A DNA stretch of 64,000 nucleotides from Pacificoceanicola sp048553275 (lineage in GTDB: Bacteria > Pseudomonadota > Alphaproteobacteria > Rhodobacterales > Rhodobacteraceae), in NCBI RefSeq assembly GCF_048553275.1, contig NZ_JBLZMW010000005.1, positions 1 through 64,000 on the forward strand. Reading direction: 5' to 3'. The notes under the pieces were generated by a model. It had not been told where the DNA came from. It searched no databases and saw only the letters and a list, made by a program, of their open reading frames with translations. Of the stretch, positions 9,183 to 17,298 are shown one piece after another. Both the position numbers and the translations under genes were made by a program. Within the stretch, counting starts at the first letter, position 1. Each line of letters begins with the position of its first letter.

Positions 9183-9689
9183 ATGTTCCGTGTCCTCATG
9201 CCAGTTGTCCTTTGCCTCGCGGGCCCGGCCTTTGCCGATGGGCTGACGCTGCGCGCTCCGGGTGAAAATCCGCCGCCCGCAGAGCTCGCGCCGCCGTGCG
9301 AAAATATTCCCGGCAGACAAAGCAACTGCGTCCGCGTTCTGGCCTGTATCGGCGCCTCAGGGCTGTATTTCGATGGCGCGGCTCGGGGTTGGGATCAGGG
9401 CACCGTGGAGGGGGTCACGAGCGAAGGAATCGCCTGCGCCGGGCACTGGCGGTCCGGCGGGTTTCTTGGCTCCGGAACGTCCCGGATGCAGTGCGAGGAC
9501 GGTCTGGAAGTCTCCGTGCTCTATTACACGCAAGACAACGAAACCGGCACGGTCATCGGGCGCGGCACCGATAGCATCGGACGCGCGATCACCGTCTGGA
9601 CCGGGGAAAACGTGTTGCGATACCTGACGGGGGATGGGCGACCGTCGGCTGAACTGCCCTGCGGGCCGACCCCGATCCCGATCGGCTAG
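9183..9689 (+). CDS. small exported protein of unknown function
   Basis: 168 residues. A clear signal peptide (VLMPVVLCLAGPAFA) is followed by a mature region with six cysteines, suggesting disulfides in the periplasm. No catalytic family is recognised. The ATG at 9183 is 39 bp from the divergent polA start. The frame extends far upstream across polA, but only the part from the signal peptide looks coding. It ends 1 bp before the convergent zinc-finger gene. Confidence 0.7.
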   Translation: MFRVLMPVVLCLAGPAFADGLTLRAPGENPPPAELAPPCENIPGRQSNCVRVLACIGASGLYFDGAARGWDQGTVEGVTSEGIACAGHWRSGGFLGSGTSRMQCEDGLEVSVLYYTQDNETGTVIGRGTDSIGRAITVWTGENVLRYLTGDGRPSAELPCGPTPIPIG

Positions 9690-9690
9690 G

Positions 9691-9870
9691 TCAGACCTTG
9701 CCTTCGAAATCCGTGTGCACGTATTTCGCGTCGCAATAGGGACATTCGACAAAACCGGTCGTCTCAGGGATCTGCAACCAGACGCGCGGGTGCCCCAGCC
9801 CCGCCTCGCCGCCGTCACAGGCCACGCGATAGCTGTCAACGATCTTGGTTTCCGGCGCCTCGATGGTCAT
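9691..9870 (-). CDS. zinc-finger domain protein (CHCC type, NDUFS6-like)
   Basis: 59 residues. Ligands C-X8-H followed by C-X2-C (VACDGGEAGLGHPRVW ... VECPYCDAKYV) match the CHCC zinc-finger family also seen in the mitochondrial complex I subunit NDUFS6. Bacterial members are short cytosolic proteins, and a role in complex I biogenesis is inferred from that relationship. The ATG at 9870 gives the standard family length. Convergent with the small exported protein and divergent from the ABC ATPase (75 bp apart). Confidence 0.85.
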   Translation of the reverse strand: MTIEAPETKIVDSYRVACDGGEAGLGHPRVWLQIPETTGFVECPYCDAKYVHTDFEGKV

Positions 9871-9945
9871 GGAACGCTTTCCCTTTGACTGGCTTTGCAC
9901 TAGGTGCCTTATGCGCCAAGTGACCTGAAGGAGCAAGATGCAGCC

Positions 9946-10863
9946 ATGACGCAGGACGCAATCCGGATTGCCGGACTGAAGAAAACCTATGACGGTGGCA
10001 AGGACGCTCTCAAAGGCATTGATCTCACCGTGCCGGCCGGGTCGGTTTTCGGTCTGCTCGGCCCGAATGGCGCGGGCAAGTCGACGCTGATCAACATTCT
10101 GGCCGGGCTGGTCACGAAAACCGCCGGATCCGTGGAAATCTGGGGGTGGGATCAGGACCAAAATCCGCGTCAGAGCCGGGCCGCCATCGGCGTCATGCCG
10201 CAGGAGCTCAACCTAGATCCGTTCTTCACGCCGCGTGGCGCGCTTGAAGTGCAGGCCGGGCTCTATGGTGTACCAAAGGCGCAGCGCCGCAGCGCTGAAA
10301 TCCTTGAAATGGTCGGCCTGTCCGACAAGGCAGAGGCCTATGCCCGTACCCTGTCCGGCGGCATGCGGCGGCGACTGCTGCTGGCCAAGGCGCTGGTGCA
10401 CACGCCGCAGGTGCTGGTTCTGGACGAGCCGACCGCCGGGGTGGATATCGAGCTGCGTCAGATGCTCTGGGCCAATGTGCGCAAGCTCAACCGCGAGCGC
10501 GGCATGACGATCATTCTGACCACCCACTATCTCGAAGAGGCCGAGGAGATGTGCGACGAGATCGCCATCATCAATCACGGCGCGCTGGTGGCGCGGGACA
10601 GCACGAAAAACCTGCTCGGACAGCTGGACGCCAAGACCATGGTGATCCTGCCGGAGCAGACGCCGGAGAGCCTTCCCGAAACACCGGGCATCGCGATCGA
10701 GCGGCGCGAAGACGGCACGCTGGCCTTCAGTTACAATGCCAAGGAAACCACTGCCGAGAGCGTTCTGGGCGCCGTTCATGCAGCGGGCATCCGCATCCGC
10801 GACGTGCGGACCGAACAGGCGGACCTGCAGGACGTTTTCCTGTCGCTGACCAAGAGCGCCTGA
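9946..10863 (+). CDS. ABC transporter ATP-binding protein (orphan)
   Basis: 305 residues. Walker A GPNGAGKST (about 39-47), signature LSGGMRRRL, Walker B LVLDEPTAGVD, and an H-loop in TTHYLEEAEEM. It belongs to the CcmA/DrrA-like ABC-2 exporter ATPase group and has a C-terminal extension of about 80 residues typical of drug or polysaccharide export ATPases. No membrane subunit is adjacent: both flanking genes are on the other strand and unrelated, so its permease must be elsewhere. The start is the ATG at 9946 (MTQDAIRIAGL), 12 nt after AAGGAG; a GTG at 9904 is possible but less likely. Confidence 0.9.
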   Translation: MTQDAIRIAGLKKTYDGGKDALKGIDLTVPAGSVFGLLGPNGAGKSTLINILAGLVTKTAGSVEIWGWDQDQNPRQSRAAIGVMPQELNLDPFFTPRGALEVQAGLYGVPKAQRRSAEILEMVGLSDKAEAYARTLSGGMRRRLLLAKALVHTPQVLVLDEPTAGVDIELRQMLWANVRKLNRERGMTIILTTHYLEEAEEMCDEIAIINHGALVARDSTKNLLGQLDAKTMVILPEQTPESLPETPGIAIERREDGTLAFSYNAKETTAESVLGAVHAAGIRIRDVRTEQADLQDVFLSLTKSA

Positions 10864-10906
10864 GCCTGGCACCGACGCCGGGCAACAGGCCGAAACTCCG
10901 CTTGGC

Positions 10907-11275
10907 TCAGCCCTTGGCCAGCATCCGCCCCAGCACGCGTCCGGCAAGGATGTGCACATGCAAATGCGGCACTTCCTGCACGCCGTCGTGGCCCGCGTTG
11001 GAAATCAGCCGCCAGCCATCCTCGGCCACGCCCTCCTGCTTGCAGACCTCGCCAACCGCGCGGATGTAATCGACGATTTCGGCATCTGACGCCGTCTGCG
11101 CGAAGTGATCAAAGCAGACATACGGTCCCTTCGGAATCACCAGGACATGCGTCGGGGCCTGCGGATAAAGATCGCGAAAGGCCAGGGAATGCTCGGTTTC
11201 GAGCACGGTGGTGTTCGGGATCTCGCCGCGCAGGATCTTGGCGAAGATGTTCTGATCGTCGTAAGTATAGCTCAT
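10907..11275 (-). CDS. HIT family nucleotide-binding hydrolase
   Basis: 122 residues with the histidine-triad motif HLHVHI (His104/106/108), where the central His is the nucleophile. It is most like the HINT branch, cytosolic purine nucleoside phosphoramidases, judging by N-terminal NIFAKILRGEIP and length. It lies convergent with the ABC ATPase and upstream of nothing obviously related; the glycosyltransferase gene lies on the same strand 27 bp before its start. Confidence 0.93.
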   Translation of the reverse strand: MSYTYDDQNIFAKILRGEIPNTTVLETEHSLAFRDLYPQAPTHVLVIPKGPYVCFDHFAQTASDAEIVDYIRAVGEVCKQEGVAEDGWRLISNAGHDGVQEVPHLHVHILAGRVLGRMLAKG

Positions 11276-11302
11276 GTCTGTCCTCGGGGTCGTGAACCGC
11301 TG

Positions 11303-12877
11303 TCAGTCGGCATAAAGATAGTCGGTGGCGGCGATGTCCAGCGCCTTCTCCGGCGTGATCGTCAGGAATTCCGCCAACGCCCGCGCATTGGCCTCGGGCA
11401 GGTCCGCCTCGCGGATTCGCAGGAAGTTGTCAAAGTTCGCATCGCGGATCTGATCGCTTTCGTGCAGCATGTCATTGCGCACCGTCGGCAGCAGCCGCTC
11501 CAGCGTCTCACGCGGTGTCCGTTCTCCGGCAAGGCCGACGCGCTTGGCATGGCCAACCAGGTATTCATCTGAAAACAAACACTCTATTTCCAGCATCCGG
11601 GTCAGTGCCCGGTCATTTCCGAAGTCTTCGAGCAAATCGAGATTGGCCGGGTCCATGCAAACGATCAGCCGGTCGGTTTCATAATAATCGTACAGCATTC
11701 GCATCAGGGCCCGGCGGTGGCGGTGGCGTTTGTCCATGCTGGACTGGATGCCACCGAGGTCCGGGAGCGGGCAGTCCTGTTCGTTAAACAAATATTCGAT
11801 GCAGGGGATGTTGGTCATCTGCCGCACGCGGTCGAGCAGACGTTTGGCCACGTGCCACTTCTTGCACACCACGATAAGCAATTCGCGCTCGCGCCCGAGC
11901 GAGCTTTCCTTCTCCCAGAAGCGCGGCGCAAAGCGGCGACCAATGCGTCCTTTTTCCGTCAGGAACTTGTACAGCGAACGCCCCTCGTTGGAGATCTGGA
12001 AGCGCACCCCTTCGGAGGCATAAAGCACACCGAGGCGGCGGCGCAGCTCGGTGGCGTCAGGGCTGATCTTGCGGGCAAAGAGAAAGTCCTGCGAAAGCAG
12101 CAAGTCATAGTGATCGTTGTACAAAGTCACCGGCATTCCATAGTCCGAAAACATCAGGAAGGTCAGTGTCCGGCTGTCGATTTCATGGCCCGGCACGAGA
12201 TGGCGCACCAGCGTCTGGAAGAAGGTCTCATCGGGAATCCAGGTCGTCCGGAAGAAGCGCATCACATCGCGGCGGCGCTTGGTGAAATCGAGAATCCATT
12301 CGATGGTGCGGCGGCGCAGACACCACCACTGGCTGCCGATCATGATCTCCAGATCGTCCGGGATACGGCGTTTGATCCCCAGGCGTTTTTGCACTTCGAA
12401 CATGGCGTAGAAGCGCGCTTTCTGGGTGCGTTCGTTGAACCAGTGCCGATAAATCAGTCGCTCTTCCCTCCAACCGGTCTTGATCCACTCGGACTGAAAA
12501 TAGTCAAAGCTTTCAACATAGTCGCAGTCGCGCCGGTCCAGAAACTCATGCGCGTATTCGGCGGATTTGATCGCCATGCAATCGCCGGAAAGCATGTAGA
12601 AATGGGTGGCGCGCGGGAAGCGGTCGACGGCGGCCTGAACCGCATTCAGGGAGGCCTGCACAAGGCTCCATTCACCCCAGCCGCATTTGATCCGCCTGGC
12701 GAAGGTGACGTTGGGATTGTCCTTCAGAGCGGCTTTGATCCTGTTGAAATCGGCGCGGGGGGCGCGGGCGTCGAAGTGGATCGCCATGTAATCCCCCACA
12801 GCCGTCAGGCTCTGCGCCTGCTTGATGATGGCGTCAGGATCCTTGTGACACAGGAGTATGAAGGCGATTTTTGCCAT
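11303..12877 (-). CDS. DUF5928 / core-2 I-branching-type glycosyltransferase
   Basis: 524 residues. The N-terminal half resembles beta-1,6-N-acetylglucosaminyltransferases (GT14): AFILLCHKDP at the start, FYMLSGDCMAIKS, and MIGSQWWCLRRRTIEW with PDETFFQTL, the acceptor/donor region of that fold. The C-terminal half (about 300-524) fits the DUF5928 extension typical of Rhodobacteraceae. No signal peptide or membrane segment, so it probably acts at the cytoplasmic face on a surface glycan. The divergent neighbour is a sulfotransferase, suggesting both modify the same polysaccharide. Confidence 0.85.
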   Translation of the reverse strand: MAKIAFILLCHKDPDAIIKQAQSLTAVGDYMAIHFDARAPRADFNRIKAALKDNPNVTFARRIKCGWGEWSLVQASLNAVQAAVDRFPRATHFYMLSGDCMAIKSAEYAHEFLDRRDCDYVESFDYFQSEWIKTGWREERLIYRHWFNERTQKARFYAMFEVQKRLGIKRRIPDDLEIMIGSQWWCLRRRTIEWILDFTKRRRDVMRFFRTTWIPDETFFQTLVRHLVPGHEIDSRTLTFLMFSDYGMPVTLYNDHYDLLLSQDFLFARKISPDATELRRRLGVLYASEGVRFQISNEGRSLYKFLTEKGRIGRRFAPRFWEKESSLGRERELLIVVCKKWHVAKRLLDRVRQMTNIPCIEYLFNEQDCPLPDLGGIQSSMDKRHRHRRALMRMLYDYYETDRLIVCMDPANLDLLEDFGNDRALTRMLEIECLFSDEYLVGHAKRVGLAGERTPRETLERLLPTVRNDMLHESDQIRDANFDNFLRIREADLPEANARALAEFLTITPEKALDIAATDYLYAD

Positions 12878-13021
12878 CGGTGAAACCGCGCTGCCCTACT
12901 TTCGTCTGAATGGTTATGTGATAAGGGTGAAAGGACGTTGAAGAAACCTGTTTTCTTTGTTTTTTCTTGGGAAGTTTGCGTACAGGGTGGGGCTGGTTGC
13001 GCCTTTTGGGAGGTTGAGTGC
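12878..13021. promoter_or_regulatory. divergent intergenic region with T-rich tract
   Basis: This 144-bp spacer separates the leftward glycosyltransferase and the rightward sulfotransferase. It contains a marked T-rich stretch around 12948-12970 within otherwise GC-rich DNA. It is expected to hold both promoters; exact -35/-10 elements could not be assigned. Confidence 0.4.
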
Positions 13022-13840
13022 ATGGGGTTTCCAGGCACCTGGATGACAGAAAGTCAGAGCGTCGTGTATCGGGTCGTGCCAAAGTGTGCGTGCTCGACCA
13101 TCGGGCAGATCATGTATTATTCGGACCACGGGACGTTTTTTGATGGTGACATCCATGACGCCGCGGAAGGCATGCACAAGTGGGCGATCGAAGAGAGTCA
13201 GCCGCTGATCAAGGCCAATGTGAAGACCCGGACCAGCTATACCTTCACCTGCGTCAGGAACCCCTATACCCGTGTTTTGTCTAGCTTTTTCGACAAGATC
13301 TGCGGCATTCAGCGGAACGGGAAGCGCTATCGTGGCAACCTTGTGCCGCTGCTCATCCAGAAATACGGCGTCGAGGTCGGCGGGCCGGAGGGGCAGGACG
13401 ATTTCGACCAGATCAAGAGCTTCCGGCGCTTCCTTTTGTTCGTGCGTGACACCATCCGCTGGCGTCGCCCGATGGAGCCCGACATCCATTGGAGCGCCAT
13501 GTCGGGCCATGTGAGCACCTTCATCGTCAATGGCGGGCGCTACAATAAAATCTTTTGGACTGAACAGTTTAACGAGGGCATGCAGGATGTGCTCGACCAC
13601 ATAAACACGGCGCATCCCGTCGATCTGAGCAGCATTCCGCGCTTCAACGAAAGCGAAGGGCACGGGCCGAAACGGCTGCATCCGGTGGAGGATTATTTCG
13701 ACGATCTGTCCATGCACCTGATGAAGGAAATCTATCACCGGGACTTTGCGCTGTTCAAGTACGACTTCGACAATCCGGCGAACAAGATGCCCATCGGGGA
13801 GATTGATCTGGCCGAGGTGCACGCCAAGCTGGGCGACTGA
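13022..13840 (+). CDS. sulfotransferase family 2 (carbohydrate sulfotransferase-like)
   Basis: 272 residues. The 5'-phosphosulfate loop is VPKCACSTIG (Lys21, Ser25, Thr26), and the 3'-phosphate-binding Arg/Ser motif is VRNPYTRVLSSFF. These are the two PAPS-contact motifs of the Sulfotransfer_2 family, which transfers sulfate to glycans. The start is the ATG at 13022, preceded by GGGAGG 8 nt upstream; a TTG at 12938 would add 28 residues without a ribosome site. No transmembrane segment is visible. A sulfated surface polysaccharide as product is inferred from the divergent glycosyltransferase. Confidence 0.85.
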   Translation: MGFPGTWMTESQSVVYRVVPKCACSTIGQIMYYSDHGTFFDGDIHDAAEGMHKWAIEESQPLIKANVKTRTSYTFTCVRNPYTRVLSSFFDKICGIQRNGKRYRGNLVPLLIQKYGVEVGGPEGQDDFDQIKSFRRFLLFVRDTIRWRRPMEPDIHWSAMSGHVSTFIVNGGRYNKIFWTEQFNEGMQDVLDHINTAHPVDLSSIPRFNESEGHGPKRLHPVEDYFDDLSMHLMKEIYHRDFALFKYDFDNPANKMPIGEIDLAEVHAKLGD

Positions 13841-13870
13841 TCCCCTTGCGAAAACCGGGCAAAGGTTACA

Positions 13871-13903
13871 GCACCGAACGCCCGGTAACGGACCGTTCGG
13901 TGC
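13871..13903. repeat. perfect 10-bp inverted repeat, possible terminator
   Basis: GCACCGAACG (13871-13880) is followed after 13 nt by its exact reverse complement CGTTCGGTGC (13894-13903). It lies 31 bp after the sulfotransferase stop and could end that transcript, but no T-run follows. It could equally be an operator linked to the repeats just downstream. Confidence 0.45.
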
Positions 13904-13929
13904 CCCCGCACACGCGTTTCAAGGGGCAA

Positions 13930-14040
13930 TTCGGTACAAAATTCGCGGATTTTGGTACGAAATGCGGAGCCCGGATCGGGACCCTTTGGATGGCCCAAAC
14001 AGCGTTTGGTACGATTCGCAGCGCGTTTGGTACAAAACCC
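13930..14040. repeat. two pairs of 21-bp-spaced GGTAC repeats
   Basis: Four copies of the core T(T/C)GGTAC(A/G)A occur with GGTAC starting at 13933, 13954, 14008 and 14029. Within each pair the spacing is exactly 21 bp, two helical turns; the pairs are 54 bp apart. Flanking bases are partly conserved (AATTCGCGG, AATGCGGAG). The stretch 13841-14314 holds no convincing gene, so this is non-coding. Iteron-like protein binding sites are one reading; a decayed repeat is another. Confidence 0.55.
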
Positions 14041-14314
14041 CGAAGCGGGACGCGCAACCGGGCCGAATTCCGGTTAAGGTCCGTTAGGAAGGATTAATCC
14101 GCCGTCGCTGCCGCCCGACGGGAGGCCCCCTGAGCCGCAGCACGGCATTGACCGGACACCCGGAGTGCGATGGATCGCCCGGCCGCGCATGGCGCCGGGG
14201 ATCGCTTGGGTGTGATCATCCGAGACCCCCTGCCCCCGCACAAGCCAGTCGGTCGTGGCGATGCCGGAACGCCCCTTTCAGAGGGACCGCCCGTACCGTT
14301 ACATCGAAAGCGGC

Positions 14315-14628
14315 ATGGCAATGCACAGGATGGGCAATTTGCGCATCTTGGTGGCCTTGATGGCCATGACACTGCTGTCGTTTCCCGCACGCGCGGCGGC
14401 GACGGTCTGCATCCTGATCGCCGATGCGGACACGGCGGATATCCTGTTGGACGAGGGCGATTGCCGATCCCGCACCACGCCGGCGTCCACCTTCAAGGTG
14501 CCTGTTGCGGTCATGCCTGTGACGCGGGGGTTCTGACGGGGCGCCATGCGCGGGAACGGGCCAAGGCGTCACCCCGCACTCTGACGCGGGATGGGTTGCC
14601 CAGGGATTGGTTCGGGCTGGTCGATTGA
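14315..14628 (+). pseudogene. relic of a class D (OXA-type) beta-lactamase
   Basis: The reading frame from 14315 has a signal peptide (LVALMAMTLLSFPARAAA), then TVCILIADADTADILLDEGD and TTPASTFKVPVAVM. The last contains the class D active-site motif Ser-Thr-Phe-Lys (Ser58-Lys61) in its normal context. The frame stops at 14536. Reading one frame over from about 14517 gives CDAGVLTGRHA, the expected continuation after STFK, so one nucleotide is missing near 14513-14520. The rest of the enzyme (SxV, WxxG and KTG regions) is absent. This is a dead N-terminal fragment of about 70 codons. Confidence 0.7.
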
Positions 14629-14664
14629 GGCCGGTCCGGTGATACCGGCCAGAGGGCGGGTGCC

Positions 14665-15270
14665 TCAGTCGTCCGGCAGCTCGTCAGAGGGGATGACCGG
14701 GAAGAACTGCCCCGAGGACCACAGACCGAACCAGCCCTCGTGATGGGAGCCGAGATCGACAAGGCGGTAGAAGCTCTTGCGGTCGATCAGCGCTTCGAGA
14801 TTGGCACGGATCAGCACATAGGGCGACGGCTCGCCAGTTTCGGGGTCGCGCTCGACCCGAATGGGATGGTCGGGACCGGCGGTGGCGGTATCGCCCACAT
14901 GGGTTTCGAAAGTCAGGCTCTGGGCCTCGCCGGTGCCCTGCGCGGTGAAGTCGACGGCGACGAAGGGCGCGTCATCGACGGTGATCCCGACCTTTTCCAC
15001 CGGAGTGACCAGAAAATAGGCGTCGCCATCCTTGCGCAGGATGGACGAGAACAGTTTTACCAATTCAAAGCGCCCGATGGGCGTGCCAAGGTAGAACCAC
15101 GTGCCATCACGGGCGATGCGCATGTCGAGATCGCCGCAAAACGGCGGATTCCACAGGTGGACCGGCGGCAGGCCCTTTTTGCCCGCCGTGTTGGAGGCAG
15201 CACGCGCCGAGGCGGCGAGGCCTTCGGCAGAGGGGGTCACGACATTTTGTCCGCTCATAACTTTTGCCAT
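14665..15270 (-). CDS. DUF1285 domain protein
   Basis: 201 residues. Core segments LPPVHLWNPPFCGDLDMRIA, DGTWFYLGTPIGR, KLFSSILRKDGDAYFLVTP and the YRLVDLG region near the C-terminus match the DUF1285 family, whose function is not established. It has no signal peptide. A second ATG four codons in (15258) is an equally good start. It is divergent from the MoxR operon across 57 bp, and this neighbourhood suggests a shared promoter region. Confidence 0.85.
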   Translation of the reverse strand: MAKVMSGQNVVTPSAEGLAASARAASNTAGKKGLPPVHLWNPPFCGDLDMRIARDGTWFYLGTPIGRFELVKLFSSILRKDGDAYFLVTPVEKVGITVDDAPFVAVDFTAQGTGEAQSLTFETHVGDTATAGPDHPIRVERDPETGEPSPYVLIRANLEALIDRKSFYRLVDLGSHHEGWFGLWSSGQFFPVIPSDELPDD

Positions 15271-15327
15271 TTACGTTTCGGGCGATACACTCATCACCAC
15301 AACTATAGTTCGTTCAGGAGAATTGCC

Positions 15328-16335
15328 ATGGCCGAGGCCGAAGATCTGGTTGCCGATATCGAAGCGCTTGAGGCACGGCTGGCGGAGGCCAAGCGGTCGA
15401 TCACCGCACGGTTCATCGGGCAGGAGCGGGTCGTTGACCTGACCTTATCGGCGCTGCTGTGCGGTGGACACGCGCTGTTGATCGGCCTGCCGGGCTTGGG
15501 CAAGACACGGCTTGTCGAGACGCTGAGCACGGTGATGGGCCTCAATGGCAACCGCATCCAGTTCACGCCCGACCTGATGCCCGCCGATATTCTCGGCTCC
15601 GAGGTGCTGGAGACCGGGCCGGACGGCAGCCGGGCGTTCAAGTTCATCGAAGGGCCGATCTTCTGTCAGCTTCTGATGGCGGACGAGATCAACCGCGCCT
15701 CTCCGCGGACGCAATCGGCGCTGCTGCAGGCGATGCAGGAAAAGGTGGTGACGGTGGCCGGGCAGACGCGGGCGCTGGAGGCGCCGTTCCATGTGCTGGC
15801 GACACAGAACCCGATCGAACAGGAGGGCACCTATCCGCTGCCGGAGGCGCAGCTCGACCGGTTCCTCGTGCAGATCGACGTGCCCTACCCGGATCGCGGC
15901 ACGGAGAAGGATATCCTGCTGGCCACGACCGGCGTGGAAGAGGCGGATTCGCATCAGGTGTTCGACGGGCCGACGCTGATCGCGGCGCAAAAGCTGCTGC
16001 GCCGGATGCCGGTGGGCGATGCGGTCGTCGAGATGATCCTCGATCTGGTGCGGGCCTTCCGCCCGGGCGATCCGGCCTCTCCGGAGCGGGTGAAGGAGAT
16101 CGTGGCATGGGGTCCGGGGCCGCGCGCGGCGCAGGCGCTGATGATGACGGTGCGGGCGCGGGCGCTCTTGCAGGGGCGGCTGGCGCCGTCGCCGGAGGAT
16201 GTGCTGGACATGGCCAAGCCGGTTCTGGTGCACCGCATGGCGCTGAGCTTTTCGGCGCGGGCGCGGGGCGAGGATCTTGGCGCGCTGATCGACGATGTGG
16301 CGAGCGGCATGGCGAAGACGAAGGCCGCCGCGTGA
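15328..16335 (+). CDS. MoxR-family AAA+ ATPase
   Basis: 335 residues. Walker A GLPGLGKT (about 53-60), Walker B LLMADEINR, then SPRTQSALLQAMQEK and NPIEQEGTYPLPEAQLDRF, the MoxR signatures. MoxR ATPases act as chaperones that assemble or activate VWA-domain or other complexes. The ATG at 15328 has a GGAG 8 nt upstream. It heads a four-gene run (MoxR, DUF58, DUF4159 protein, GATase-like protein), the usual composition of this type of envelope-associated operon. Confidence 0.94.
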   Translation: MAEAEDLVADIEALEARLAEAKRSITARFIGQERVVDLTLSALLCGGHALLIGLPGLGKTRLVETLSTVMGLNGNRIQFTPDLMPADILGSEVLETGPDGSRAFKFIEGPIFCQLLMADEINRASPRTQSALLQAMQEKVVTVAGQTRALEAPFHVLATQNPIEQEGTYPLPEAQLDRFLVQIDVPYPDRGTEKDILLATTGVEEADSHQVFDGPTLIAAQKLLRRMPVGDAVVEMILDLVRAFRPGDPASPERVKEIVAWGPGPRAAQALMMTVRARALLQGRLAPSPEDVLDMAKPVLVHRMALSFSARARGEDLGALIDDVASGMAKTKAAA

Positions 16336-16419
16336 CGGGACCTTTGGCGCTCACGCTTGATCGGACACATGGCGCACCGCGTCTGACGGGGTGCGTCCGG
16401 ACCCACAGAAGGCCTGCCC

Positions 16420-17298
16420 ATGACCTCTGACATTCTCACGCTCCGGCAGCGGGCGCAGGAAGAGGCGATCAGCTTTCCGGCGCTGCTGGCCCGTGCCGAG
16501 CAACTGGCGGGCACCGTCCTGCTGGGCGATCATGGCCGTCGCCGGGCCGGGATGGGGGATGATTTCTGGCAATACCGTCCGCTGCGGGCGGGCGACAGCT
16601 ATCGCCAGATCGACTGGCGGCGCAGCGCGCGGGGCGATGAGCAATTCGTGCGTGAACGGGAATGGCAGATCGCGCAGAGCGTGCAGGTCTGGGTTGATAA
16701 TGGCGCCTCCATGCGGTTTTCCGGGGACAAGGACACGCCGACCAAGGCGGACCGGGCGCGGCTGATCACGCTGGCCGCCTGCATCCTGCTGCTGCGCGCC
16801 GGAGAACGTGTGGGGCTGACCGGCTGGAGCCTGCCGCCGCGCAGCGGTGACGTGCAGATCCTGCGGCTGGCCGAGGTTTTCGCGGGCGACGACCCGGAGG
16901 ATTACGCCGAACCGGAAGCGCGCGGCATCATTCCGCACTCCAAGGCGCTGTTCGTGTCGGATTTCCTCGGCGATCTGACGGCCGTTGAGAATGCACTGAC
17001 CAAAGCGGCGGATCGCGGGGTGCGCGGCCTGCTGCTGATGGTGCTGGACCCGAGCGAGGAGAGCTTTCCCTTCGAAGGGCGCACGATTTTCGAGAGCGTC
17101 GGCGGCACGCTGGCGCATGAGACGCTCAAGGCCGGGGATCTGCGCGAGCGGTATCTGACGCGGCTGGCCGAGCGCAAGGCACGGCTGAACGATCTGTGCC
17201 GCCTGACGGGCTGGCAGTTCAGCGTGCATCACACCAATTCCAGCGCGCAATCCGCGCTGCTGTGGCTCTATCGGGCCATGGATGGGAGTCACGGATGA
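16420..17298 (+). CDS. DUF58 domain protein
   Basis: 292 residues. DUF58 core: DFWQYRPLRAGDSYRQIDWR, with RSARGDEQFVREREWQ following and the VWA-like strand VQVWVDNGASM. DUF58 proteins are the standard partners of MoxR ATPases. No transmembrane helix is visible here. Its stop overlaps the next gene's start (ATGA), indicating translational coupling. Confidence 0.93.
   Translation: MTSDILTLRQRAQEEAISFPALLARAEQLAGTVLLGDHGRRRAGMGDDFWQYRPLRAGDSYRQIDWRRSARGDEQFVREREWQIAQSVQVWVDNGASMRFSGDKDTPTKADRARLITLAACILLLRAGERVGLTGWSLPPRSGDVQILRLAEVFAGDDPEDYAEPEARGIIPHSKALFVSDFLGDLTAVENALTKAADRGVRGLLLMVLDPSEESFPFEGRTIFESVGGTLAHETLKAGDLRERYLTRLAERKARLNDLCRLTGWQFSVHHTNSSAQSALLWLYRAMDGSHG

Noticed and set aside
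13846..14097. 83-codon frame with repeated FGTK
   Set aside because: The peptide repeat is a by-product of the GGTAC DNA repeats; no start context or conserved family.
14070..14100. TTAA-containing stretch resembling a CtrA site
   Set aside because: Only one TTAA has partial spacing to the second; does not meet TTAA-N7-TTAA.
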